Source: Drosophila persimilis | Lineage: Eukaryota; Arthropoda; Insecta; Diptera; Drosophilidae | NCBI RefSeq assembly: GCF_003286085.1 | Contig: NW_020825312.1 | Location: 4,960,001 to 5,024,000 of the forward strand | Length of the DNA: 64,000 nt | Direction: 5' to 3' | Part shown: positions 35,071 through 46,610 of the stretch, one piece after another | Layout of the letters: each line of letters starts with the position of its first letter | Numbering within the stretch: the first letter of the stretch is position 1 | The notes under the pieces: model-generated | What the model was told of the DNA's origin: nothing | The model's input: the letters and a program-made list of their open reading frames with translations, nothing else | Databases searched by the model: none | Translations under genes and position numbers: made by a program

Positions 35071-38000
35071 TTAGACATGGCACATTTTCAACTGCTGTAG
35101 TAGGTCCTTCAACGCATGTAGTTTCTGCTGCTTGAATTCCTTTTCTCCCGACGAGGCTACTATCTTTGCCGTAATCTTGCGTTGCAGGGCAATGGCCTCC
35201 ACTTTCTTGGAGAGCTGCGAATAAAAGGACACAAAGGATCAGATGCATTTTCATGTGAGAGGAAAAACAGTACTACGCACCTCAAAGGCCCGCTTTATAA
35301 TGCCCTGGGGCATGCCAGCCAATTTGGCCGCATTGAAGCCGTACGACTTGGGACAAGCACCGGCCGTGTACTTGTAGAGGAACGTAACCGTTTCCTGAGT
35401 GGGATCTGTGGTATCCTCATTTTCCACCATGCAAGCCATGTGACCGAGGGTGACCCTCTGGTCGTTGTGGAAGTAATCGATTAGATTGTGGTAGTGGGTG
35501 GAAAAGAGGGTGCGACACTTGAGATTGGCTAGGAAATTGACCACAGAAGCGGCAATGGCTGTGCCATCGTATGTGGCCGTGCCCCTGCCCAACTCATCGA
35601 GCAGCACCAGGGAATGGCATGTGGCATGCTTCAGTATGAGAGAAGTCTCGTTCAGCTCCACCAAGAACGTACTGTGCCCGGCCAAAATATCATCTTGAGC
35701 GCCCAGCCGCGTGAAAATTCTATCCACCAAGGAAAGACGACAGCTAGCTGCTGGTATGTGAGCGCCCTGAAAGGAGAAATACACGTAATCACAATCAATT
35801 GTTATTAGATGCGGCTCCCATCCCATCCGAAAGGCTGAGAGACACTTACAATCTGTGCCATGATCACCAGTAGACCCAGTTCCCTCATCAAGGTGCTCTT
35901 GCCTCCCATATTGGGTCCAGTGAGCAGGGATAGGGGGGCTTCCGTTTTGGTACCCAATTCCAGGCCATTAGGAATATAGGTTAAGGTATTCACACAGGGA
36001 TGATAGCCCTCCTGCAGTTCGATGAACGGCTGATCTACTCCAGAGACCAGCTCTGGTACGCAGATGACCATCTGTTGCCTGGCGTACTCTGCCAGGGAGC
36101 CCAACACATCCAGATTGGCGACACAGTCGATGCACTGCTTCCACTGCTCATAATGGTTGGAGAACTTCTCGAAGAGGCGACGGGCCAGGTCCTTAAGCAC
36201 GGCGTTCTTGGCATCTTCTGCTTGCTGCATGTCCTTGAGCAGTCCCTTGGTCTCTGCGGTGGTGTAGCGACGCGAGGGCTTCTTTCCCTTGGTCTGACCT
36301 TCCAGGGCGTACGATTTGTTGGCCTTGTGGGCATGCGACTCGGGAACATCCAACTGGTACCGCTTCTTATCGGAGCCAAAGTAGGTAACACGGCAGCCAA
36401 AGTGACGCTCCTGCTCCACGAGGTAGGTCTTGAGCCGTTTCTCAATCTCTTCTATCCGATCCATGACTACATCATACTCTGCATCCATTCCGGGCTGAGG
36501 CGCAATTACTCCCGTCTTGGCAGCTGCATCGTGGTCGAAGGCAGTGGAAAAGTATCTCAGCTCTTCGCTGAGGTCGGGAAAGGATCCTCCCGAAGTAGTC
36601 AGCTGAGTTATTCTCTTGATCAGTGGGGTCTCACATTGCTGGAACATCAGAGGTAGCTTGGTCAGAGCATTGAATCCCTTGAGAACTGCCATAAAGCCCA
36701 CTAGCTTCTGTTTGTTGTAAATCTTCTCCTCGAAGAGTATGGCCCGGGAGTCTGGGTGACCGGTCTGTTTGACCTGCTTGTTGCCGAACAGATGGATTTG
36801 CGCCAAATTACGCTCAAAGTCAGGCATGGGGGCCAGCAATGCCCGCATCTCCTGCAGCTCACTGGGCAGCCGCAACAGCTCTCCAATGGCTGCCTGTCGC
36901 TCTTTTAGTATCTCTATATCGCAGCTGGGGGCACAGAGCCAGTGGTGCAGCAGCCGCTTCCCGAACTTGGTGCAGCAATGGTCCAAGGTGGACTGCAGGG
37001 TGTGTTCTTCGCCGATGATCCTTAAGTTTGACAGAGTTGTTGCATCGAGGACCATGTGAGAGCGTCTCAGGGCGGAGACCACTGCTGGCTTGGCCTCTGC
37101 CAGCTGATCGGGCGGCACATACATCTGGTAGCGAGCCATGGGCAGTACTTTCGGCTCCAGCAAACACTTGTTGATGAAATAGACGCACTGACCCAGAGCC
37201 TTCAATGCCAGCTTGTAGTTGTCGGAGGGCGTGAGACCCAAGTGATCCGAATCGGACTGCATAGTGCGTAGGACCAACGGCCAGTTGTCCTCGGATCCGT
37301 TTCCGGCATAGTATCGCTCGGCCAAGAGCTTCAGAGTCTTCTCAGCGTTGCAGACATGAGCTCCATTGCTAGGCAGTTGCTCCCTCAGTATTCCTCCGAG
37401 CACGGTGCGTACGACCTGTTGAGTGCGCAAGCTGAGGGCTGACTTCTCGCTGAGAAGCTAAAATGGTAGGATTCGATGTTATTTCAGATGATCGAATGGT
37501 AGGCGTCTGTGCAGGACTTACGAGCACAGGCATGTGATGGGAGAGCAGCGTGAGCAATCGAGAGCAGTTCTTATCGTCTTCGAACTCGCCCAGGTGAAAG
37601 TCCCCGATGGATGTGTCTATAAAGCAAATGCCAAACCTGCTCCACGTCCCCTCCTCTTGCTCCACCAGGGCCAACATGTAGTTGGGCTGATGATTGGGAC
37701 CGATTTTACACTGCGACCCGAAAACCTGAGTTCCCCGATTCGTGATCTGACAGATCTCACGGGCCACGACCTTGTCGAACTTGGTGGACTTAATGCGCTT
37801 GCACCTTTCTGTCACCATGTCGGGCGTTTCCGTTTGCTCCACTCGAGCCACCTGCGGATGGCAGAAGATTACATAAAAATGATACCAATTTGGATCCGAG
37901 GATCCACCAAAGATGCTTACCTTGTAGCCCCTATCTATCAGGATTGTGGACATTTTATCAAAGGATATCTCCGGGAAACCAGAGTGAGCAAACTCGCCAC

Positions 38001-38922
38001 GCATATAGGTAAATCCCAGCTCATTGACACCCACATCGGCATCCCCATGGTACAGCTCATAGAATTTTCCCACTTTAAAGAACAGAACGCAGTCAAAGTT
38101 GTTTGACTTCAGAACCCACCACTGTCGCACGCCAGGCGACAGGTTGTTGAGGAACTTTTCGGGCACATGCAGGGTGCTCTTATCGTAGTCCGGATGGTCT
38201 GGGCGCCTGCCCTCCTTGTCCTTAATCTTGTCCGGCTGCAAGAACTCGAGCTTCTGATGAGGCCACACCACAGGCTCATCGAGGCTCGATGAAGTGGTCA
38301 CTATCTCATCGTAGGCCGCGTCCTGTTTCACATTGCTCTGGATGTTTTTTAGCTTCTCCTGGAATGTGGAGCCTTCAGCCAGTTTAACCTTTTGGCCCAC
38401 CGGCTCATTGTTGTTATTATTGTGGTTTTTGTCCTTGTTGCGGGATTTTTTGGGCGTGGGATCGTCTTCCGATTCTTCGTCATCCATAGGCTCTTCACCC
38501 TCATCGTCGCCACTCTCGCTTTCCTCACTGGCAGCATCATCCTTTCCGTCCGGTTCATAGTCAGACTCATCGCCGGAAAAGTCGTCTTCGGATTTGGTCT
38601 CCTCCATCTCATCTTCGCTCTCCGACTCGGGTAGAACGATGCGTTTTCTTTTGCGCCGACCACCAAGCTCCTCCTCATCCGACGGAGTCGAAATTGGCAG
38701 CTTCCTCTTTGCCGAAGGCTTGGTCTCGGTCTCCTTCTTCACTTCCAGGTTCTTGCCATTGTTGAGATTCTCCTTTTCTGAGTCCGTTCTGTCAGTAGGC
38801 GTTGACTCCGCCTTTACGCTGGGCACAAGCTTTTTTTTGTCGACGGCTGGTGACTTGGTGAAATAGTTAAACAAGGTGTTTGTGGGCGTTCCGCCCACAC
38901 TCGTATTCAGCTTCTTAGACAT
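35071..38922 (-). CDS. Msh6: DNA mismatch repair protein Msh6
   Basis: Exons 38922-37921, 37851-37522, 37457-35850, 35766-35281, 35214-35071; 1,189 residues. Msh6 pairs with Msh2 (MutS-alpha) to bind base mismatches and small loops in the nucleus. An N-terminal TLFNYFTKSP resembles the PCNA-interacting motif of Msh6. Residues about 80-190 are an acidic, basic-patched linker, and no PWWP domain is seen. The mismatch-wedge Phe-x-Glu (KFYELYHGDAD) is at about 287. Walker A (GPNMGGKST, about 958) and Walker B (LVLLDELGRG, about 1033-1042) follow, then the C-terminal helix-turn-helix. The first intron (69 nt, 37852-37920) is a multiple of three without a stop, so an ab initio reading would wrongly include 23 residues. 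The upstream in-frame ATG at 38970 is rejected because it encodes no family-like sequence. Divergent neighbour: Prp31. Confidence 0.96.
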
Positions 38923-39681
38923 CCTGCTGCCAGCTTCGAAATGATAGATCCCAGTTCCCGGTAAAATCAAGAAGATTCGCAGACGCCAAGAATATGCGCC
39001 AAAATCTGCGTGGCGTTACCAGATGGACACACAAATGTGCGAATGTGGATCCAGCCAGTGCTGCCGATTTCGCTGTTTTCTCGTAAGATCTGGCTTTTTT
39101 CAGACACAATGCGGGAAATATTTGAGGGAAGCGGGAGTTCTTGATTTTGTAGACATTTTTTGGACTTTTTTCAGCCCTTTTTATACTGCCACCGGTTACA
39201 TAAAAAGTGTGAAAGTGTGGCCGGCTCATCAATACCACCTCTAGTTTACCAAATAATTTCTAAACTCTAAAAAGGGGCTAACATTTTTGCTGTTTTCACT
39301 ACGAAGTGCCACATACATACCTACGCATAATTGGTACGACCATGTTGTACGAATGCAAATCAGAAGCTATCCCCACAGAGCTGGATGAGTTTATGAAAAT
39401 TCTATAAAATACACATTAAATATCTCTTTGATTCAAATTTGTTAACACCATTATTTCCCATTTTTTTGGATAATGTTCAGCTTTTTTTTTCGTGTTCATG
39501 TTAGAAACTGCTTTTTTCCTGATAACAAGTTGGCAGCACTGGATCCAGATGACAGAAAAGCGTTGCCACACTGCGCAAAAAACAGCTGACTGGTAACATT
39601 ACGATTTTTGCCGTGTAGGACGCAAAAATAAATAAAGTTTCACGAATTCAAGTAATTTTGTAAGAAAAGTAAGAAAATAAA
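38923..39681. promoter_or_regulatory. Divergent Msh6 / Prp31 promoter region
   Basis: 759 bp between the two start codons, with no TATA box evident. Several CACTGC and GTGTGGCC-type strings (for example GTTGCCACACTGCGC at about 39563) resemble the CACACT class of TATA-less housekeeping promoter motifs in flies, without a perfect match. Confidence 0.4.
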
Positions 39682-41300
39682 ATGTCGCTAGCTGACGAAC
39701 TACTGGCTGACCTCGAGGAGGACAACGACAATGATCAGGATGAGGATGATACTGAAATGGGGAATGCCGACGATGAAAATGTAGGGATAAGTAAAATGCC
39801 CCAAACGTGCAAGTTTTAAATTTGTATCTCCCACAGGAATTGGCGGAAAAACTTTTGAAGCCGGTTCCAAATTTGATGGACGTGGATGTCACAGTGCAGT
39901 CGGTGCGCGAGCTGTGCAAGTTACGCGACTCGAAGCGTTTGCAGGACACACTCCAGCAGATCGAGCACTACGCCAGTCGCCAGCGGACCGCCGCCGAAAT
40001 GTTGGGCAGCGTGGAGTCCGACCCGGAATACTGTCTGATTGTGGAGGCCAATGCCATTGCCGTGGACATCGATAATGAGATCTCCATCGTGCACAAATTC
40101 ACCAAAGAGAAGTATCAGAAACGCTTCCCAGAACTAGACTCGCTGATCGTCGGGGAAATCGAGTATTTGCTTGCGGTCAAGGAGCTGGGCAATGACCTGG
40201 ACCAGGTGAAAAGCAACGAGATGCTGCAGGTCATACTCACGCAAGCCACGATTATGATTGTGTCTGTAACAGCATCCACGACACAAGGAACCATGCTCAC
40301 GCCGGCGGAGAAGGCCAAAATTGATGAGGCCTGTGAGATGGCCATTGAGCTAAACAACTTCAAGTCCAAAATTTATGAATACGTTGAGAGTCGCATGACC
40401 TTCATAGCCCCAAATCTTTCCATGATAATCGGTGCCTCCACGGCTGCCAAACTGTTGGGAATCGCTGGCGGGCTCACCAAGATCTCCAAGATGCCGGCCT
40501 GCAATGTTCAGGTCCTGGGCTCACAAAGGAAAACCCTTTCGGGTTTCTCACAGACGCAGATGCTGCCGCATACTGGGTATGTTTATTACTCGCAGATTGT
40601 CCAGGACACGGCTCCGGATTTACGACGCAAGGCGGCTAGGTTGGTGGCTGCCAAAGCCGTGCTGGCCGCTCGTGTTGACGCCTGTCACGAGAGCGTCCAT
40701 GGCGAGATTGGCTTGCGGTTCAAAGAGGAAATTGAAAAGAAGCTCGACAAGCTGCAGGAGCCACCGCCGGTGAAGTTCATCAAGCCGCTGCCGAAGCCCA
40801 TCGAGGGAAGCAAGAAGAAGCGTGGAGGAAAACGCGTGCGCAAGATGAAGGAGCGGTATGCCCTGACTGAGTTCCGGAAGCAGGCGAACCGCATGAATTT
40901 TGGTGATGTAGGTGGATTCCGAGAATCATTTGGAGTTGATGTAACCTTTATTTTCATATTACAGATCGAAGAGGATGCCTACCAGGGCGACTTGGGCTAC
41001 TCCCGTGGCACAATTGGAAAGACTGGAACTGGCCGTATACGCCTGCCCCAGGTGGATGAAAAGACTAAGGTGCGCATCAGCAAGACCCTGCACAAAAACC
41101 TGCAGAAGCAGCAGGTCTATGGCGGCAACACAACAGTCAAGCGTCAAATCTCTGGCACGGCCTCTAGTGTGGCATTTACGCCGCTGCAGGGTCTGGAGAT
41201 TGTGAACCCGCAGGCGGCCGAACGATCACAAACGGAGGCCAACGCCAAATACTTTTCGAATACCTCCGGTTTTCTATCTGTTGGAAATCGAACAACTTAA
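39682..41300 (+). CDS. Prp31: Pre-mRNA processing factor 31 (Prp31), U4/U6 snRNP protein
   Basis: Exons 39682-39780, 39837-40907, 40965-41300; 501 residues. It starts MSLADELLADLEEDND, like human PRPF31. The Nop domain is recognisable (VSVTASTTQGTML, VESRMTFIAPNLSMIIGAS, KMPACNVQVLGSQRKTLSGFS), then the basic PLPKP/KKKRGGKRVRKMKER stretch used for nuclear import, and the C-terminal TASSVAFTPLQGLEIVNPQAAE. Prp31 binds the 15.5K-U4 snRNA complex and bridges U4/U6 to U5 for tri-snRNP assembly. The second intron (57 nt, 40908-40964) is a multiple of three and stop-free; its removal joins NFGD to IEEDAYQ exactly as in the human protein. The gene ends 123 bp from the stop of the convergent ERGIC3 homologue. 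Confidence 0.97.
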
Positions 41301-41392
41301 AAGAATAACATCTTATTTGTCTTTCTATCAAATGAAGCACTTTTAATTATAGATTTGTCGGGCTTAAAATGAGATAGGCGTTGTAAAGCTGC

Positions 41393-41398
41393 AATAAA
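41393..41398 (+). terminator. Poly(A) signal of Prp31
   Basis: AATAAA 93 nt after the Prp31 stop, and 26 bp from the ERGIC3 stop codon on the other strand, so the transcripts are expected to overlap. Confidence 0.5.
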
Positions 41399-41423
41399 GC
41401 TGTAAAGGAGATTCTAGTTGTTG

Positions 41424-44336
41424 TTAGCTCAGTTTGCCCACGTCCAGCTTGCGTTGTATTGCTTCCCAGGAGTTGTTCAGCAGGACAGCCAAAATGCCGG
41501 CCACGGTGAAGACGCCGCCAATAATGGAGCAACAGTTTGTCGCAAAGTGGCCAAAGGAGCTGGAAATAGAAATTCACCAAATGAATATTTTACGCTTTAA
41601 GATCAATGCTATGCTAGTTGACCGACTTGTGTTTTTCTGCATATTTGACCATCAACGGCGACAGTTCATAGCTGAAGAATATGCCCGGCATTCCCCGTTC
41701 GCGGTCTGTTAGATCCTTGCGATATCGCGTGACGGAGAACTGATTTGTGTATATCGGCTGGCCATCGCTCTGGCGCATATATAGTGTAGGTACAATTTTT
41801 AAGTAATAATTGAACATTTCGCTTTTGGTTTCTGGAAAAAATAGAGTAGGTACTCAGTTAGTCGTTTCGGAGCTGTACAGCGCTCTCATATTAGCATATT
41901 TCAGGCTATATCTATCTTCCATTAAACCCTTCCCACCTAATGACCTATTTGATTAGAATTTTGAAATTTGTTCTGTTTCCATTTTTCCGCTACATCTGTC
42001 TCTTTCTCACAACAACGGTACCTGTGTTGCTATCTCGCTTCCCTCCGCTAGGGTCGCACACTGCACGAAGAAGAGCAAGAGAGAGAGAATAGAAGGGGGC
42101 GGCGTAGCCACGGAAAATTGATATTTCATTCTGGCTATATAATGATCTGATCTGATCCAGATCGGCAATCTGGTAGATGCGGCCATTCTCTGTGATTCTG
42201 CGATTTCGTTTTATTCATACTTTATGGAGTCGGAAACGCTTCCTTCTACTCTTTGAGTATCGGGCATATAAATAGAAAAATTAAAGAGATTTTGCAAAGG
42301 GTAAAAAAACTTCAACTTCGGCTCGATATAAATAATTTTCAAATCGGCACCGCAAAAAAGACTTTGGGGATATATTCCAAGATTCTACTCATACAGACCA
42401 TCCAGTATATTCAAAAGTTTTCGTCTTGTCGCACAGTGTAATTTCAAAAAAATTGGCACCATGTTGTAAATTTTATAGATATTGCTTGCGTAAAAATGAC
42501 AAATGTTGCCAAAACTACAATTTGCCATCAAAAAATTTACATCTAATTTAAAAAAATTGGACGACTTTTTTCAGTTATCGCTCATTTCTTTCAAATCTAG
42601 CTTGTTTTGACTCTGAAATTCTGGCAACACTGGAACTGTACGAGAGATGTTTCAGTGGCAGCGCTAGTAAACATCGTGGCAACCCTTGCCCCATTTGACA
42701 GCTCACACGCACACACATACGGACGTTCACAGTCACACCAGTCGGTTCAGTTCATCACTTCGAATCCGAATAAATAAAAATATAACGAAAATATACGGAT
42801 TGTTGAGAAATTCAGCGCGTTTTTAAAATACTAATCGAAGAAGCGACGCTCGCGGCTTTGATTTCCTCGCAAACAAAACGCAAATACGGACAATAAACAG
42901 AACACGGCATGCCGTTGCCCTCGAGCTCCTTCTCCCAGAAGGGACCCACATGCTTTGATAAGATGAAGAGTGGCTTTATCATTGGCTTCTGCGTCGGCAT
43001 GGCCAGTGGAGCACTGTTCGGTGGCTTCTCGGCCCTCCGGTAAGTTGGCTTTTGAACGATCCACCGTGGAAAGTGACGCAAGCTCAGATACTTTGTTATG
43101 TAATTATGCCGGCTAACTAACGACTGAAACTCGCTTTTGCAGATACGGACTGCGTGGACGTGAGCTTATCAACAATGTGGGCAAAGTGATGATACAGGGC
43201 GGCGGAACTTTTGGTACTTTCATGGCCATTGGTACAGGAATACGCTGTTGAGCCCACAGCAGCCCCTTGGGAGCAGCAGCCTCTGCTTCTGCTGGCATTT
43301 TTGGCAAAGTTTTAGACTATTAACACATAAACTAATCATTATTCAAGCCTTGTTTAAATTACGTTAAGTTATTGCAATAGAGATTTAAAATTAACCCTCC
43401 CGATGTGTACTCAACTCACCTGCAACGTCCACCCGCAGACCATCCAGGGGATGCGTCTTGGCAAACTCAATCTTTTCGCCGAAGGACAAATGGTTGATTG
43501 TGTGGGAGAGCTTAACATTGCTAAATTGGAAGTCATGTATGTGGAACTGGCGTATAGAGAAGCTCTTGCCGGGCGCAAAATGGAAGCTTCCCGCCATTCG
43601 ATTCACCTCAAGGTGTCCCTGTATGCGGCAGCCCTCTTTGAAGGCGTCCTCATCGGTGCGTTTGTACTTGCCCTTGCACTGTTCGATCTTGTCTACTTGG
43701 ACGTTCCACTTGTGCAGGCGGTAGGCATCCAGAACATCCTCGCATGTGTTGCAGCAGCTAGCAAAAATTCGTTTGAAATTAGTTTCGCAGTGAGTCATTT
43801 TGGTGTTTTCTTTACTTACTGCGTGGCGTTGTGCTCGGCCCCGTAGCAGCTACCGCAGGTGACATTCTTATTCGGCGGCGAGACGGCCACAATTTCCTTA
43901 ATTGGCGTCTCCTTGAGCGGCTCACCCTTTAGGTCGAGCCTATGCTTGAAAATATCGTGGTCCACCCGCAAGTGTGTGTCACCAGACGAGTCCATCGCAT
44001 CCAGGGATATATAATTGCAGGCCAAGTTGTGCAGGGTGACGTCCAAATTGATGCGCAACTTGTGCCCTCTTGTGGTGTCCACAAACAGTTCCTCGTTCAA
44101 GGCGGGCTGCATGTAGCTTAGAAACTCGAGGAAGATCAGCAGGCTTATGATGCTGGTACTTATGATAGTCACTAAACGGAAAAACACCGTGCCGGTCGGT
44201 TGTGTTATGCTTCTTCCGACACCAAGTTGATGTTTGAAAAACACTTACCAGCGGCGCCGCCCACTGTCCGCACGCTGAAATCGTCCAAAGTGCGGGGGTA
44301 CGCGTCTAGGCGACGCAATACGTCAGCGAACTTCAT
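41424..44336 (-). CDS. ERGIC3: ERGIC3 homologue, ER-Golgi cargo receptor
   Basis: Exons 44336-44249, 44171-43820, 43757-43420, 41831-41627, 41559-41424; 372 residues against about 383 in human. It starts [24 protein letters not shown], the family's N terminus. Transmembrane helix 1 (about 32-50) and helix 2 ([17 protein letters not shown] near the C terminus) flank a lumenal domain. That domain holds CGSCYGAE and CCNTCEDV cysteine motifs and the [27 protein letters not shown] and NQFSVTR blocks. Such proteins cycle between ER and Golgi in COPII/COPI vesicles and help select cargo. The exon 4 donor (CACAA|GTCGGT) was chosen because it alone restores KHNSFGHF. The 1.6-kb intron 43419-41832 holds Romo1 on the opposite strand. 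A UPRE-like block lies 121 bp upstream of the ATG. The symbol is that of the human orthologue. Confidence 0.94.
41832..42908. other. Third ERGIC3 intron upstream of Romo1
   Basis: Contains the Romo1 promoter region and otherwise no supported gene. Short open frames here (for example 42253-42441) carry no recognisable protein. Confidence 0.55.
42747..42752 (+). promoter_or_regulatory. Possible initiator of Romo1
   Basis: TCAGTT matches the insect initiator consensus TCAKTY. It lies just after CAGTCACACCAGT and 162 bp before the ATG. No TATA box precedes it. Confidence 0.3.
42909..43251 (+). CDS. Romo1: Romo1, mitochondrial reactive oxygen species modulator 1 (nested gene)
   Basis: Exons 42909-43039 and 43143-43251; 79 residues, identical in length to human ROMO1. 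The protein reads [18 protein letters not shown], then a hydrophobic helix with [19 protein letters not shown], and a second conserved helical region with [22 protein letters not shown] ending MAIGTGIRC. Romo1 is a small inner-mitochondrial-membrane protein linked to ROS production, cristae and TIM23-related import and dynamics. The gene sits wholly inside the third intron of the minus-strand ERGIC3 homologue. It is too short, once split by its 103-nt intron, to be found by size-based open-frame scans. Confidence 0.96.
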
Positions 44337-44446
44337 TTTGTGCACAAAAACGAATGTTAAAACGATCTAAAAGGTAAACAAAGGGATTTACATGATTTTG
44401 TGGCGGCGGTGCTGTTCGTTTGTGGGACCGCGGGGGAAACGCGGGT

Positions 44447-44467
44447 GAATGACAGCGCCACGTCTAT
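44447..44467 (-). promoter_or_regulatory. ER-stress-type (UPRE-like) block upstream of ERGIC3
   Basis: Plus-strand tgacagcgccacgtctat, with GACGTGGC on the gene strand at 44457-44464, 121 bp upstream of the ATG at 44336. The upstream ggtgctgttc motif (44408-44417) is also shared with the Pdi upstream region. Confidence 0.5.
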
Positions 44468-44483
44468 TTAGTGACGGCGGATT

Positions 44484-44910
44484 TATATACCGACTGGCCC
44501 TCAGAATATACCGAAATATACCGTGAATATACCGAAGAAGAAAACGTATTATCCCACTAAACGTCCTCTATTTAAATAGCTGAGTATCTGGAGTTCAACC
44601 GCGGAAATTAAAACTGGTCGTAAATGTTCCAAGTATATTCATCATTTTCCTTACCTCAAAAAACAAATTAATAAGATATCTTTCACATAAGCTGCGCTAA
44701 TATTCTAATATGCAACGGTCGTCAATGGGTTACCCGCTCTCCGTTAATGATCGGAAATCATATTCCACGATTTTGATATTCGGTTGAATATTACTAGCTA
44801 ATGGGGAGTCTCAGTCCTGAACACATAGTTTTAGCCTATAAATGAATCAATTTCCTATAAGATATGCTAATTTTAAGAACTCTCTTTTATTGAATTGTGT
44901 CTAAAACATG
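44484..44910 (+). repeat. Dispersed TATACCG-type repeat, copy D
   Basis: Starts CTGGCCCTCAGAATATACCG, then two more TATACCG units, the AAGATATCTTTCACATAAG block (about 44671), a segment inversely matching copies C/C2 (44745-44800), and the tail TTTTATTGAATTGTGTCTA as in copy A. This is the fullest copy in the window, about 430 bp. No terminal inverted repeats were recognised. Confidence 0.6.
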
Positions 44911-46578
44911 GTTTAAACAAAAAAGATATTGTTGCGATGAAAAGTCCCTCCACGAAGAGAGACTCTGCAGTGCTGCCAGATCGTTGAAAACAGTTCAGCA
45001 CATTGTGAATGGCAAAAAGTGTTTGAATTTCCCGCTTTTCTGAATAATGAGAAATAATGTAATTCAATCAATTATTTACTGGAATTATACAAAAGTTACA
45101 TTATTTAGCTACTATATATTTATATATAAAACTAACTATTACTATCCTAATAGTACAAGATTTACGTTTCTTAAGACTCAATAAACAATACAAATTTATT
45201 TATAAAAGAAACACTAGTGATAATTTTATTATCAATATTATATACATACTTGGGCATTGAACAATTTTGGGAATTGGCTGGAACTATCTGTACAACATTT
45301 TTTCATACTAATAAGTTAAATATTTTAGTGTTTATTTTCCAAGTGAATAAATGTAAAAACATATCCTTATATTTTGTTATAAATCCACGTACATTACGGG
45401 CATTACGTTCCCGGCTTAATAATATACCGTTAACCGAGATTGGGCTAATTTTATATGATTTTTTTTTTGGTTGTTCAATACGTAAGAGCGACTTTGAGGA
45501 AAAACTTTTATCAAGAACTATTTTTCTTATTGGAGATAACAGTAAAGGAAAATAAAAAAAAAAAAACACAAAAATATTGAAAATCAAAGTTAATGAATTT
45601 ATATGTAAATTAGTAAATTTAGTCAACACTTTCAATAAATTTATAAACTATTACCTGGACAAAAGTATACGGAAATCGGTGTTTATTGATTTTGAATGTT
45701 TTTTGGCATGGTGGACATTTTGGCGGAAATGTGCATACACCAAGTAATTGTTCATTAGTTTTGTTTCCGTAAAATATATGAAGTTAAAGACTTTTCAAGC
45801 ACTGCTTTGTGTCTGGCTGGTTTCGTTTGGTCGTTAAGCATACGCTGTGGTGGCTCGGAAATAATCAACAGAGCTAGCGGCCTTCGTTTCGCCAACGCCA
45901 ACGCCCCCTCCACGCCCACCCCCGTTCCGCTACCAAGAACAATGTCATGTCTTGAGGCTGCGGTTTTGCATACATTAGGGCCAGACCAACCCCAAACCCC
46001 CCAAATTTTCGCTCTAATCCTTCTACGAGCATTGCTGCTCCTGCTGCTGTGGTCCAAGAGAGCGCGTCTAATTTTATAATGCATGTTAAATAGATGAAAG
46101 GTTAATTGAAAGAAACCACAAGTTTCGACAGCCCACGCAGCTAATGCTTAGCTTTTAGGGGTTGTGCGCCGCAGCCAACATAACCTAACCAACGCTAAGC
46201 AACAACACAAATGGGAGTCCGTCGGGATGGCCAAGGGGATTTTGGTTAGAGTTAAAAGTTTTCGCTTAAATATAAATCACCGAATGGCTTGCCGCTTGAC
46301 TGACTGGAGCCAAGCCAAGCCCAAAGCCGAAAGCCGAAAGCCCAAAGCCGAAAACCCAAAGCCCAAAACCCACCCAAAAGATAGATGTAGAACATACCGC
46401 GAGGTTGTGTAATTGCTAATTAGCGTTGCGTCCATGTGGCTGCCACGCTCACTCGCTCTCCCAATCGGTTGCTCTCTCTTTGACACAAAAGCTCTCGCCT
46501 GAACAGGTAATCACAAATCAGGCACGCCGGCAGATGACAAAGATTAGCAGTGGTAATTTCTTTTTAACTTTGCAGATT

Positions 46579-46610
46579 GATTGGGTTGGGTTGGGTTGGG
46601 TTGGGCTGGG
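46579..46610. repeat. GGGTT pentamer microsatellite
   Basis: Five units of TTGGG followed by a degenerate copy (ttgggttgggttgggttggg). Confidence 0.85.

Noticed and set aside
38923-38970. Upstream in-frame ATG of Msh6 at 38970
   Set aside because: The added 16 residues do not resemble the family N terminus, whereas MSKKLNTS at 38922 leads directly into the PCNA-motif region.
45217-45555. Plus-strand 112-codon frame in the AT-rich block
   Set aside because: AT-rich codons, no neighbours to splice to and no family resemblance.
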